Source of the DNA: Paragemmobacter amnigenus
GTDB taxonomy: Bacteria; Pseudomonadota; Alphaproteobacteria; Rhodobacterales; Rhodobacteraceae
Length of the DNA: 64,000 nt
Direction of reading: 5' to 3'
NCBI RefSeq assembly: GCF_009908265.2
Contig: NZ_JAAATX020000011.1
Location: forward strand, 120,817 to 184,816
A model generated the notes under the pieces. That model made no database searches, was not told the origin of the DNA, and saw only the letters and a list, made by a program, of their open reading frames with translations. Both the position numbers and the translations under genes were made by a program. Positions 17,727-25,544 of this stretch are shown here, piece by piece. Each line of letters opens with the position of its first letter. Within the stretch, counting starts at the first letter, position 1.

Positions 17727-17761
17727 TGTCCCGATCCGGTCGCCGGGGTGGCTTTTCCCAT
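17727..17761 (+). repeat. 35-nt intergenic element, copy 2
   Basis: Identical to 16223-16257 in both 15-nt blocks and different only in the 5-nt centre (GCCGG instead of CCGCC). It lies between the Sak4-like gene and the SSB-like gene. Confidence 0.6.
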
Positions 17762-17807
17762 CTGACGCCGCTGCGCGTCCCATCCTCCAACTGAAAGGAG
17801 CCGCGCA

Positions 17808-18431
17808 ATGTCCGGACCCTGGAACGACTTCAACTCCGCCCAATCCAATACCAACGTCATCCCCAAGGGCACGCTCGCCAAAGTGCGTCTGACGCTCCGC
17901 CCCGGCGGCTTCGACGACCCCTCGCAGGGCTGGACCGGTGGCTGGGCGCGCCGCGCCACCACCGGCGCTGTCTATCTCGACGCCGAATACACCGTCGTCG
18001 AAGGGCCCTATGCCCGGCGCAAGATCTGGTCGCTGATCGGCCTCTACAGCCCGAAGGGCCCGGACTGGGCCAACATGGGGCGCGGCCTGATCCGCGGCAT
18101 CCTCAACTCGGCGCGCGGCGTGTCGGACAAGGACAACTCGCCCGAGGCGCAGGCCCGCCGCCGCATCAACGGGTTCGGCGATCTCGATGGGGTCGAATTC
18201 GTCGCCCGCATCGACATCGGCCAGGACACCAACGGCGAGGACAAGAACGAGATCCGCGCCGCGGTCACCCCCGATCATCGCGACTATGCCGCGCTAATGG
18301 GCACGGTCGCGCCGCAGTTCGCCGCCGCCCCGGTGCAGGGCCACGCCCCGCAGCAGCCCACCACGGCCACCCAGCCCAGCCAGCCCGCGTCCGCCCCCGG
18401 CGCCGCCGGTCGGCCGAGCTGGGCGCAGTAA
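17808..18431 (+). CDS. SSB-like / DUF669-like partner of the Sak4 ATPase
   Basis: A 207-aa protein with an OB-fold-like core (KGTLAKVRLTL, AVYLDAEYTVVEGPYARRKIW, VEFVARIDIGQD) and a low-complexity Gln/Pro/Ala tail ending in WAQ. This is the shape of phage single-strand-binding proteins paired with Sak4 ATPases. An AAGGAG ribosome site precedes the ATG. Assignment rests on layout and context rather than a clear family match. Confidence 0.55.
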   Translation: MSGPWNDFNSAQSNTNVIPKGTLAKVRLTLRPGGFDDPSQGWTGGWARRATTGAVYLDAEYTVVEGPYARRKIWSLIGLYSPKGPDWANMGRGLIRGILNSARGVSDKDNSPEAQARRRINGFGDLDGVEFVARIDIGQDTNGEDKNEIRAAVTPDHRDYAALMGTVAPQFAAAPVQGHAPQQPTTATQPSQPASAPGAAGRPSWAQ

Positions 18432-18445
18432 GAGGGAGACCGGCC

Positions 18446-20134
18446 ATGCGCCTGCGCCCCCGCCAGAAAACCTTCGTCGAGCGCAGCGTGGCTGCGCTCG
18501 CTTCCCGCGGCAACACGCTGGGCGTGGCGCCCACCGGTGCGGGCAAGACCATCATGCTCTCGGCAGTCACCGGCGAGATGATCGCAGACGGCGCGAAGGC
18601 CTGCGTGCTCGCCCATCGCGACGAGCTGACGGCGCAGAACCGCGCAAAGTTCCAGCGCGTGGTGCCGGGCGTCGCCACCTCGGTGATCGACGCCACGGAG
18701 AAGTCCTGGAGCGGCCAGGTCGCCTTCGCCATGGTACCGACGCTGGCGCGAGCCTCGAACCTCGCGGACATGCCGCGTCTCGACCTGCTGGTCGTGGATG
18801 AGGCGCACCATGCCGTCGCCGACAGCTACCGCCGCATCATCGACCGGGTGCGCGAGGCCAATCCCGACGCCCGCATCTTCGGGGTCACGGCGACGCCGAA
18901 CCGGGGCGACAAGAAAGGTCTGCGCGAGGTCTTCGACAATGTCGCCGATCAGGTGCGGCTGGGCGAGCTGATCTCCTCGGGCCACCTGGTGCCGCCGCGC
19001 ACCTTCGTCATCGACGTGGGCGTGCAGGACGAACTGCGCTCGGTCCGCAAGACCATGTCGGATTTCGACATGGCGGAGGTGGCGGGCATCATGGACCGCG
19101 CCCCCGTCACCGACGAGGTGATCCGCCACTGGAAGGAGAAGGCGGGCGACCGGCAGACCGTGGTGTTCTGCTCCACCGTCGCGCATGCCGAACACGTCAC
19201 CGACGCCTTCAGGGCGGCGGGCGTTTCCGCCGCGCTGATCCACGGCGATCTGGCGGCCGAGACTCGCAAGGCGATCCTCGCCGACTACGCGGCGGGCGAC
19301 ATCCGCGTCGTGGTCAACGTGGCGGTGCTGACCGAGGGCTGGGACCATCCGCCCACCTCCTGCGTCGTGCTGCTGCGGCCCAGTTCCTATAAGTCCACCA
19401 TGATCCAGATGGTCGGGCGCGGGCTGCGCACCGTCGATCCCGAGGAACACCCCGGCATCGTCAAGACCGACTGCGTCGTGCTGGATTTCGGGACGTCGAG
19501 CCTGATCCACGGCACGCTGGAACAGGATGTCGATCTCGACGGCAAGACCGAAACGGGCGAGGCGCCGACCAAGACCTGTCCGGCCTGCGAGGCGGAGATC
19601 CCGCTGGCCGCCACCGAATGCCCGCTCTGCGGTGAGGCGTTCCCCCGCGAGGATCTGGATGCGGGCGAAGGCGGGGCCGCCGCGCCGCTCTCGGGCTTCA
19701 TGATGACCGAGATCGACCTGCTGAAGCGGTCCAGCTTCGCGTGGGTCGACCTCTACGGCACGGACGACGCGCTGATGGCCACGGGCTTCGCCGCCTGGGG
19801 CGGCATCTTCTGGCTGGACGGAGTCTGGTACGCCATCGGCGGGGCGAAGGGCGAACGCCCGCATCTGCTGGGCGTGGGCGAACGGACCGTCTGCCTCGCG
19901 CAGGCCGACGACTGGCTGAACACGCACGAGACCGACGAAAGCGCCTTCAAGACGCGCTCCTGGCTGCGCCAGCCGCCGACCGAGAAGCAGTTGCAATACC
20001 TGCCGCCCGAGTGCCGCCACGACTTCGGCCTGACGCGCTACCGCGCCTCGGCGCTGATGACCTTCGGCTTCAACAAGCGCGCCATCCGCCAGCTGATCGA
20101 CACGGCGGCCTCTCCCGAACGGAGGGCGGCATGA
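18446..20134 (+). CDS. DEAD/DEAH-box helicase with zinc ribbon
   Basis: A 562-aa superfamily 2 helicase: PTGAGKT (29-35), DEAH (118-121), VTATPNR, and the C-terminal VGRGLR motif VI. A CPAC...CPLC zinc ribbon near residue 380 is followed by a phage-specific C-terminal domain. Helicases of this type occur in replication modules of Rhodobacteraceae phages. It is cotranscribed with the SSB-like gene 14 nt upstream. Confidence 0.85.
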   Translation: MRLRPRQKTFVERSVAALASRGNTLGVAPTGAGKTIMLSAVTGEMIADGAKACVLAHRDELTAQNRAKFQRVVPGVATSVIDATEKSWSGQVAFAMVPTLARASNLADMPRLDLLVVDEAHHAVADSYRRIIDRVREANPDARIFGVTATPNRGDKKGLREVFDNVADQVRLGELISSGHLVPPRTFVIDVGVQDELRSVRKTMSDFDMAEVAGIMDRAPVTDEVIRHWKEKAGDRQTVVFCSTVAHAEHVTDAFRAAGVSAALIHGDLAAETRKAILADYAAGDIRVVVNVAVLTEGWDHPPTSCVVLLRPSSYKSTMIQMVGRGLRTVDPEEHPGIVKTDCVVLDFGTSSLIHGTLEQDVDLDGKTETGEAPTKTCPACEAEIPLAATECPLCGEAFPREDLDAGEGGAAAPLSGFMMTEIDLLKRSSFAWVDLYGTDDALMATGFAAWGGIFWLDGVWYAIGGAKGERPHLLGVGERTVCLAQADDWLNTHETDESAFKTRSWLRQPPTEKQLQYLPPECRHDFGLTRYRASALMTFGFNKRAIRQLIDTAASPERRAA

Positions 20135-20137
20135 CCC

Positions 20138-20593
20138 ATGTACACATCCACGCCCATCACGGCCGAGGACCGGCGGCGGCTCTGGCATCCGCGTGGAACG
20201 CTCTGTGCTGTCTGCCGGCAACCCACCCGTGGTTTTGGCTGGTTCGATCCGCACCGCCCGGCGGCTTCGCCGCCACGATCATCGAAATGTGCGCGTCCGC
20301 GCACGGGGCGGCCCCGGCCATCGGTCTGGTTCTGCTCGATGCCCTGCCAGTCCTTATGGACGCGCTTGGCCAGGGAGCGTTTCGCCATGGTTGACCTGAC
20401 CGAGGAAGAGCGCGCCGCGATCACCTCCACCATGAAACGCGTCGCCCTGCTGATGGAGGAGATCGGCTGGGCCACCCCGCTTTCCGATCTGACCGAGGCG
20501 CAGGTGCGCGCGCTGATCGAGGAAGCCGTCGAGGGCTTCCGCGAGGCCATGTCCGATATCGCCCGGGCGCAGTCGCCGGAGGTGCCGTTTTGA
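20138..20593 (+). CDS. small zinc-binding-type phage protein (DUF6511-like)
   Basis: A 151-aa protein with CAVC and FCSMPC cysteine pairs in its first half and an acidic helical second half. I believe this is the family named DUF6511, but the name is from memory. No function is known. It lies between the helicase and the exonuclease in the replication module. Confidence 0.55.
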   Translation: MYTSTPITAEDRRRLWHPRGTLCAVCRQPTRGFGWFDPHRPAASPPRSSKCARPRTGRPRPSVWFCSMPCQSLWTRLARERFAMVDLTEEERAAITSTMKRVALLMEEIGWATPLSDLTEAQVRALIEEAVEGFREAMSDIARAQSPEVPF

Positions 20594-21360
20594 ACCTCGA
20601 TTACAATCATCGGCCCAGCTTCGCCGACCGGGTCAACGCTGCCGTCGATCAGGGGCTGAACGCCGATCAGGCGACGCGGCCGCCCCGCGACTACCTCGGC
20701 GGCTCGCGCCTCGGCCATGCCTGCGAGCGGGCCCTGCAGTTCGAGTTTACGGCGACGCCGAAGGACGAGGGCCACGACTTCAGCGGCCAGTCGCTGCGCA
20801 TCTTCGCGATCGGCCACGCGCTCGAGGATCTGGCCGTCGCCTGGCTGCGCGGCGCCGGGTTCGACCTCTACACCCGCAAGGGCAATCGGCCTGATGGCGG
20901 CCAGTTCGGGTTCTCGGTCGCGGGCGGGCGCATTCGCGGTCATGTCGACGGCATCATCGCCGCGGGGCCAGAAGGCTTCGATCTCGCCGTTCCCGCGCTC
21001 TGGGAATGCAAGACGATGAACGCGAAGAACTGGCGCGCCTGCGTCAAGGACGGCGTGACGAAATCCAAGCCGGTCTACGCCGCCCAGATCGCGGTCTATC
21101 AGGCCTACATGGAATCCAGCGTGCCCTGCATCAGCGCCGCGCCCGCAGTGTTCACCGCGATCAACAAGGACACGGCCGAGATGCACCACGAAATGGTGCC
21201 TTTCGACGCTGATCTGGCGCAGCGCATGTCCGACCGGGGCGTGCGGATCCTGCAGGCGACCGATGCGGGCGAGCTTCTGCCGCGCGTCGCCACCACGCCC
21301 GACTTCTTCGAATGCCGCTTCTGCTCGTGGTCCGCGCGCTGCTGGAGGCTTCCCGCATGA
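20590..21360 (+). CDS. PD-(D/E)XK exonuclease (Cas4/RecB-like), TTG start
   Basis: A 256-aa nuclease with GHVDGII (acidic residue), WECKTMN (E-x-K) and AAQIAVYQAYM (Q...Y) motifs and a C-terminal FFECRFCSWSARCW cysteine set, the iron-sulfur/zinc arrangement of Cas4-type exonucleases. No ATG lies near the front; the frame begins with TTG at 20590, with a strong GGAGGTG ribosome site and a 4-nt overlap with the upstream gene. It should resect DNA ends for the Sak4/SSB recombination set. Confidence 0.75.
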   Translation: MNLDYNHRPSFADRVNAAVDQGLNADQATRPPRDYLGGSRLGHACERALQFEFTATPKDEGHDFSGQSLRIFAIGHALEDLAVAWLRGAGFDLYTRKGNRPDGGQFGFSVAGGRIRGHVDGIIAAGPEGFDLAVPALWECKTMNAKNWRACVKDGVTKSKPVYAAQIAVYQAYMESSVPCISAAPAVFTAINKDTAEMHHEMVPFDADLAQRMSDRGVRILQATDAGELLPRVATTPDFFECRFCSWSARCWRLPA

Positions 21361-23678
21361 GCGACAACGGCATCCTGCACTTCAACCCGTGGATGGACTT
21401 CAACGACGGGCCGCCGTCCGAGAACCCTTTCGGCTGCGACCCCGACCCCGGGCAGATCGCCGTCTTCCTCGATACCGTGTTCAGCTGGTGCGAGGGGTTG
21501 ATCCCGCTCCGCGGCTTCGTCGATAAGGGTCAGGGCCGGGACGGCAAGCCGCACAACATCTGGATCCCCGCCGACGACACCGCGCCGGGAAAACTCGCGA
21601 CCTTCGCCGCGTGGGCGAACCGCGAGGGCGCCGCCGTCTATGTCATTCCCGGCACCGTCGCCGAGCAGGGTCAGGCCCGCGCCGCCGATGTGCTGCAGAT
21701 GCAGGCCATCGTCGTCGATCTCGACGCAGGCGATATCCCGGCCAAGCTGGACCATGTCACCCGCCACCTCGGCGCGCCCACGCTCATAATCGAAAGCGGC
21801 GGGCGCACGCCCGAGGGCGCCGCGAAGCTCCATGTCTGGTGGAAACTCACCGAGCCGGCCGAGGGCGAAGAGCTGGCCACCCTCTGCCGCCTGCGCGGCG
21901 AAATCGCCGTGAAGGTCGGCGGCGACACGCATTTCCGCTCGGCACATCAGCCGATCCGGGTGCCCGGCACGGTCTACCACAAGCATGGCCACCAGCGTCT
22001 CGTGCAGATCCGCGAGCATCGCGACGTCGAGGTGGATCTTGCGGATTTCGCCGAGAGAGCCGCGGAGATGCCGCCGCTGCCCGGCGTGGGCTTCGCCAGC
22101 GATGTTGCCGCACCAACATTGAAGCCCGGCATCGACGCGGTGCTCACCACGCCGGTGCGCGAAGGCTCGGTGGACGACTGGTCCCGGTTCCAGGGGGCCA
22201 GCGCCGCCATCGGCCATTACGTACGCCTCGTCCACGAGGGCCGCCTCGATCCCTTCGCGGGCTGGGAGGCGATCTGCGGTTACAACGCCGCCATGCTGCG
22301 CCCGTCCTGGCCGCTCGATCGGCTGCAGGCCGAGTCCGAACGCCTCTGGGCGCTGCATGTGAAGCGCAACGGTCCGCCGCTCCTGCGCGCGGCCCATGTC
22401 GATGCTCCGGCCAGCCCGCTGCCGACATTCAGCCTCGGCGCGCTGCTCGACGACACCAGTCCGATGCCGGAGGACATCATCGGGCCGCGCGTGCTGACGC
22501 CGGGCGGGCTTCTGGTGCTGGGCGGCGCGCCCAAGGTCGGCAAAAGCGACTTCCTGATCTCATGGCTCGTGCATATGGCCGCTGGCGTGCCGTTCCTCGG
22601 CTTCACGCCGCCCCGGCCGCTGCGCGTGTTCTATCTGCAGGCCGAGATCCAGTATCACTATCTGCGCGAGCGCACGCAGCAGATCGCGCTGCCCGCCGCC
22701 GTGATCGCCGCCGCGCGCGACACCTTCATCGCCACGCCGAAGCTGAAGCTGCTGCTCGACGCGGAGGGCGTCGCCCGCGTGGCCGAGGCGATCCGGGCCG
22801 CATTCCCCGACGCGCCGCCCGACATCATCGTCATCGACCCGATCCGCAACCTCTTCGATGGCGGACCTGAGGGGGGCGGCGAGAACGACAACACCGCCAT
22901 GATGTTCTTCCTGAAGGACCGGGTGGAGCTCCTGCGCGAGGCGGTCAATCCGGATGCGGGCATCATCCTCGCTCACCACACCCGCAAGGCCACCAAGCAC
23001 CAGGTCAAGGACGATCCCTTCCTCGCGCTCTCCGGCGCCAGCGCGCTTCGGGGTTTCTATACCTCCGGGCTGCTCATGCACCGACCCGACGAGGACAGCA
23101 CCGTCCGCAGGCTGGAGATCGAGCTTCGAAACGGGCCCGCGCTGCCGGGGAAGCTGATCGACAAGGTGAAGGGAGAGTGGGTCGAGCTGAACCCGATGAA
23201 CGAGCGCCTGGTGCGCAAGGAGGTGGGCGCCAAATTCGATGCCGAGCGGCTGCGCAAGCACGATGTCATCCTCGGCATGCTGCTGGATGAGGCGGCGAGC
23301 GAGCGCCTCTACACCGCGATGCAGTTCGCCGAGACCTTCGAGAACCGGGGCGGGCTGGGCAGCAAGCACACCATTCGCGAGCGCCTCAGCGTGCTGGCGA
23401 CCAAGGGCTTCGTGAAGTTCCTGCGCGACCCCTCGGGGTTCGGCTTCCCCGTCACCCGGTCGCGGTTCGGCTACCTCTGCGTCGAGGGAATGCAGTTCGG
23501 CGCGCCCGTCGAGGAGGTCGATCCGGACACCGGCGAGGTCACCACCCAGGCCCGTCCGGTCCTGCCCAGCCACTTCAAATGCCCCCAATCCGGGCTCTGC
23601 CTGCAGGTCGAAAACCCCGCCGTCTGGGTCTACCCGGAGGGGCTCGAAGACGACCTAACTCATATGAGTGAGGCCTGA
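21357..23678 (+). CDS. phage primase-polymerase/helicase (PrimPol-like plus AAA ATPase)
   Basis: A 773-aa protein. The first 250 residues resemble PrimPol domains (VVDLDAG at 119-125, SGGRTPEGAAKLHVWW at 147-162, IRVPGT at 200-205). A RepA/AAA_25-type ATPase follows with P-loop GGAPKVGKSD (389-398), an IIVIDPI Walker B and HHTRKA. The C-terminal 150 residues form a winged-helix-like tail. It is probably the replicative primase-helicase of the phage. The ATG overlaps the exonuclease stop (ATGA). Confidence 0.75.
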   Translation: MSDNGILHFNPWMDFNDGPPSENPFGCDPDPGQIAVFLDTVFSWCEGLIPLRGFVDKGQGRDGKPHNIWIPADDTAPGKLATFAAWANREGAAVYVIPGTVAEQGQARAADVLQMQAIVVDLDAGDIPAKLDHVTRHLGAPTLIIESGGRTPEGAAKLHVWWKLTEPAEGEELATLCRLRGEIAVKVGGDTHFRSAHQPIRVPGTVYHKHGHQRLVQIREHRDVEVDLADFAERAAEMPPLPGVGFASDVAAPTLKPGIDAVLTTPVREGSVDDWSRFQGASAAIGHYVRLVHEGRLDPFAGWEAICGYNAAMLRPSWPLDRLQAESERLWALHVKRNGPPLLRAAHVDAPASPLPTFSLGALLDDTSPMPEDIIGPRVLTPGGLLVLGGAPKVGKSDFLISWLVHMAAGVPFLGFTPPRPLRVFYLQAEIQYHYLRERTQQIALPAAVIAAARDTFIATPKLKLLLDAEGVARVAEAIRAAFPDAPPDIIVIDPIRNLFDGGPEGGGENDNTAMMFFLKDRVELLREAVNPDAGIILAHHTRKATKHQVKDDPFLALSGASALRGFYTSGLLMHRPDEDSTVRRLEIELRNGPALPGKLIDKVKGEWVELNPMNERLVRKEVGAKFDAERLRKHDVILGMLLDEAASERLYTAMQFAETFENRGGLGSKHTIRERLSVLATKGFVKFLRDPSGFGFPVTRSRFGYLCVEGMQFGAPVEEVDPDTGEVTTQARPVLPSHFKCPQSGLCLQVENPAVWVYPEGLEDDLTHMSEA

Positions 23679-23683
23679 CTCAT

Positions 23684-23914
23684 ATGACAGCGCCAACTGT
23701 GCACTCAATGAAATCAACGGGTTACGGGCAAATAAGAGTTAGGTCCCTTACTCATGCCCGAAGACTTCATGAAGTCTTATTCCGCAATGATTTCAGCCAC
23801 TTGAACACCTCTGAACAGTTAGGTGTCAAACCCCCATACTACGTATGGGAGGGCCACCCCACAGGGTTGGCCACTCCTCCCATACGTCCGGGCCAGCCGC
23901 GCGCGCCGCCGTGA
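23684..23914 (+). CDS. doubtful 76-aa ORF inside the repeat region
   Basis: The ORF begins MTAPTVHSMKST and has no recognised domain. Its ATG lies within the second ACTCATATGA repeat and there is no good ribosome site. The second half is proline/glycine-rich and reads through the long hairpin. I list it because it fills most of the gap, but the repeats explain the sequence better. Confidence 0.2.
   Translation: MTAPTVHSMKSTGYGQIRVRSLTHARRLHEVLFRNDFSHLNTSEQLGVKPPYYVWEGHPTGLATPPIRPGQPRAPP
23761..23778. promoter_or_regulatory. 18-bp perfect palindrome
   Basis: AAGACTTCATGAAGTCTT is a perfect 9+9 palindrome without loop, so it is better read as a dimer-binding operator than as a hairpin. Confidence 0.5.
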
Positions 23915-24018
23915 CGCTCCCTTGTGCTTCCCGATCCGACGACGGCGGCCCCGTACCGCCAAGCACCAGACCGCCGTCGTCTTCCACCACCACAGGCCAC
24001 CGACAAAGGAGACCCATC

Positions 24019-24558
24019 ATGGCTCAGCCGACTCTGATCCCGAATTGCGACGGCGCAAGGTTTGAATCGCTGCCGCTCGACACCCCCCGCAACCGCTGCA
24101 TCCTCGCCCTCGACCTCGGCACCTCGACCGGCTGGGCGATCCGTGGCCATGACGGCCTGCTCACCAGCGGCACCGTCTCGCTGCGCCCGGGCCGCTTCGA
24201 CGGCGGCGGCATGCGCTACCTGCGCTTCACCAACTGGCTGACCGAGATCGACCGGCTGTCGGGGCCGGTCGCCACCATCTGGTTCGAGGAAGTTCGCCGC
24301 CACGCAGGCACCGACGCGAGCCATATCTACGGCGGGCTCATGGCCACGCTGACCGCATGGGCCGAGCTGCGCGGCGTTCCCTACGAGGGCGTTCCGGTCG
24401 GCACGATCAAGCGTCACGCCGCAGGCAAGGGCAACGCCGACAAAGCCACGATGGTCGCCGCCGTCCGCGCCCGCGGCTTCAGCCCGGCCGACGACAACGA
24501 GGCCGACGCCATCGCCCTGCTGCTCTGGGCGATCGAGACAAAGGGAGGTGTCGCATGA
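24019..24558 (+). CDS. RuvC-like phage Holliday junction resolvase
   Basis: A 179-aa RNase H-fold nuclease: LALDLGTSTGWA (Asp32), WFEEV (Glu90/91) and DDNEADAIAL (Asp158-163) form the acidic catalytic set of RuvC-type resolvases. An AAAGGAG ribosome site precedes the ATG at 24019; the longer upstream frame crosses the hairpin region and is not used. It should resolve branched DNA before packaging. Confidence 0.8.
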   Translation: MAQPTLIPNCDGARFESLPLDTPRNRCILALDLGTSTGWAIRGHDGLLTSGTVSLRPGRFDGGGMRYLRFTNWLTEIDRLSGPVATIWFEEVRRHAGTDASHIYGGLMATLTAWAELRGVPYEGVPVGTIKRHAAGKGNADKATMVAAVRARGFSPADDNEADAIALLLWAIETKGGVA

Positions 24559-24755
24559 GATGGCATCCCCACGGCTACGGCGGCCGACGCCGGGATCCCG
24601 AGCAGGTCAAGCGCGAGGGCTGGCGGGAACAGGGCGTCCTCGCGGTCTCCGCTGATGACGACCGCCTCACCTGGCCCGAGCGTGAACTGGTGCGCCAACT
24701 CGGCGAGAAGCTCTACGGCCCGCGCCCGTCCGACAGGGAGGCGCGCCATGGCTGA
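24555..24755 (+). CDS. small hypothetical early protein
   Basis: A 66-aa protein starting MRWHPHGYGGRRRDPEQV. The ATG overlaps the resolvase stop (ATGA) and has a GGGAGGTG ribosome site. It is basic in its first half and acidic/helical in the second (TWPERELVRQLGEKLYG). Function unknown. Confidence 0.55.
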   Translation: MRWHPHGYGGRRRDPEQVKREGWREQGVLAVSADDDRLTWPERELVRQLGEKLYGPRPSDREARHG

Positions 24756-25128
24756 TCGCGAATGGACCGCCGACTGCGTCGCCGATCATTTCGAGGAGGC
24801 GTTCCGCACGCTGCGCAAGCTGCCGCCCGTGAAGGCGCAGGGCTACTTCAACACCTGGCCCGACATCGTGCGGACCAGCCGCGAGATCGCGGCGATGGAA
24901 CCGCAGCCGATGCGGGTCTGGCCGTCGGCCGCCGCGATCACCCGGCTCGAGCAGACCTTCGACTGGGTGCTCTGGATCGAGGAGGCGGAACGCAAGCTGG
25001 TCTGGTCGCGTGCGGCCCGGGTGCCGTGGAAGCAGATCAGCGGGGAACTCGGCTGCGACCGCACGACCGCCTGGCGTCGCTGGCAGCTGGCGCTGACCAA
25101 GATCGCCGCGCGCCTGAATGCGCAGTGA
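24748..25128 (+). CDS. DUF6362-like HTH protein
   Basis: A 126-aa protein with a C-terminal helix-turn-helix (VPWKQISGELGCDRTTAWRRW) and a conserved middle (WPSAAAITRLEQTFDWVLWI). I believe this is the family named DUF6362. The ATG at 24748 has a GGGAGG ribosome site and overlaps the end of the upstream gene by 8 nt. As the last gene before a long gap it may regulate the switch to later functions; this is inference. Confidence 0.6.
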   Translation: MADREWTADCVADHFEEAFRTLRKLPPVKAQGYFNTWPDIVRTSREIAAMEPQPMRVWPSAAAITRLEQTFDWVLWIEEAERKLVWSRAARVPWKQISGELGCDRTTAWRRWQLALTKIAARLNAQ

Positions 25129-25544
25129 CTCCAATGTGTTGCAACACTTTTTCCTTCGACATTTGCAACAGATCCATGCTATTCCGAAGGCAAGATGGGG
25201 AGAGTGCGCTGGAAGGCTCGCTCTCCCCTTTGCGTTGATGGGGACCTTCTGGACCCCGGTATCCAGCGAGGGTCCGGCCGGGGTCCAGCCCGAGGCAGTT
25301 TCCGGTTCCTTCCTGGGCGTTTTCGTATGCTGGCGGGCGAAGCGCGGCGCATCGCCAGCGACAGGACCGGATTTTTGGGAAGCCACCCGAAAGCCGGATC
25401 CACCTGATCCCGCGCAAACCTCAATAAACGCTGGGCCGTGGGCCGGACACCCTGGAAGCCACTGGACCCCACTTGGAGTCCAGTGCGGCATCCGGTGTCC
25501 AGAATCCGGCCAGCATCCACCACCACATCGGAACCCACCCGCCC
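25129..25544. other. intergenic region with nested inverted repeats
   Basis: No gene is seen. The stretch holds a 12-bp palindrome GTGTTGCAACAC (25136-25147), a terminator-like GGGGAGAG / CTCTCCCC stem (25197-25228), an 11-bp inverted repeat CTGGACCCCGG / CCGGGGTCCAG (25249-25259, 25278-25288), and a nested set near its end: CACTGGAC / GTCCAGTG (25460-25467, 25478-25485) inside GGACACC / GGTGTCC (25445-25451, 25494-25500) inside GGCCGG / CCGGCC (25441-25446, 25506-25511). Confidence 0.55.

Larger units (their letters stand above)
23653..24018. other. palindrome-rich intergenic control region, candidate origin
   Basis: The stretch after the primase gene is locally AT-rich. It holds a 20-bp-spaced repeat of ACTCATATGA (23658-23667, 23678-23687), ACCTAACT (23653) and its complement AGTTAGGT (23737, 23817), an 18-bp perfect palindrome (23761-23778), a 12-bp inverted repeat (23841-23852 / 23876-23887) and an 11-bp inverted repeat (23938-23948 / 23971-23981). 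No robust gene is seen; a 76-aa ORF at 23684-23914 overlaps these repeats. Confidence 0.5.

Noticed and set aside
18284..20254. 656-aa minus-strand ORF
   Set aside because: Antisense of the DEAH helicase; no domain pattern or ribosome site.
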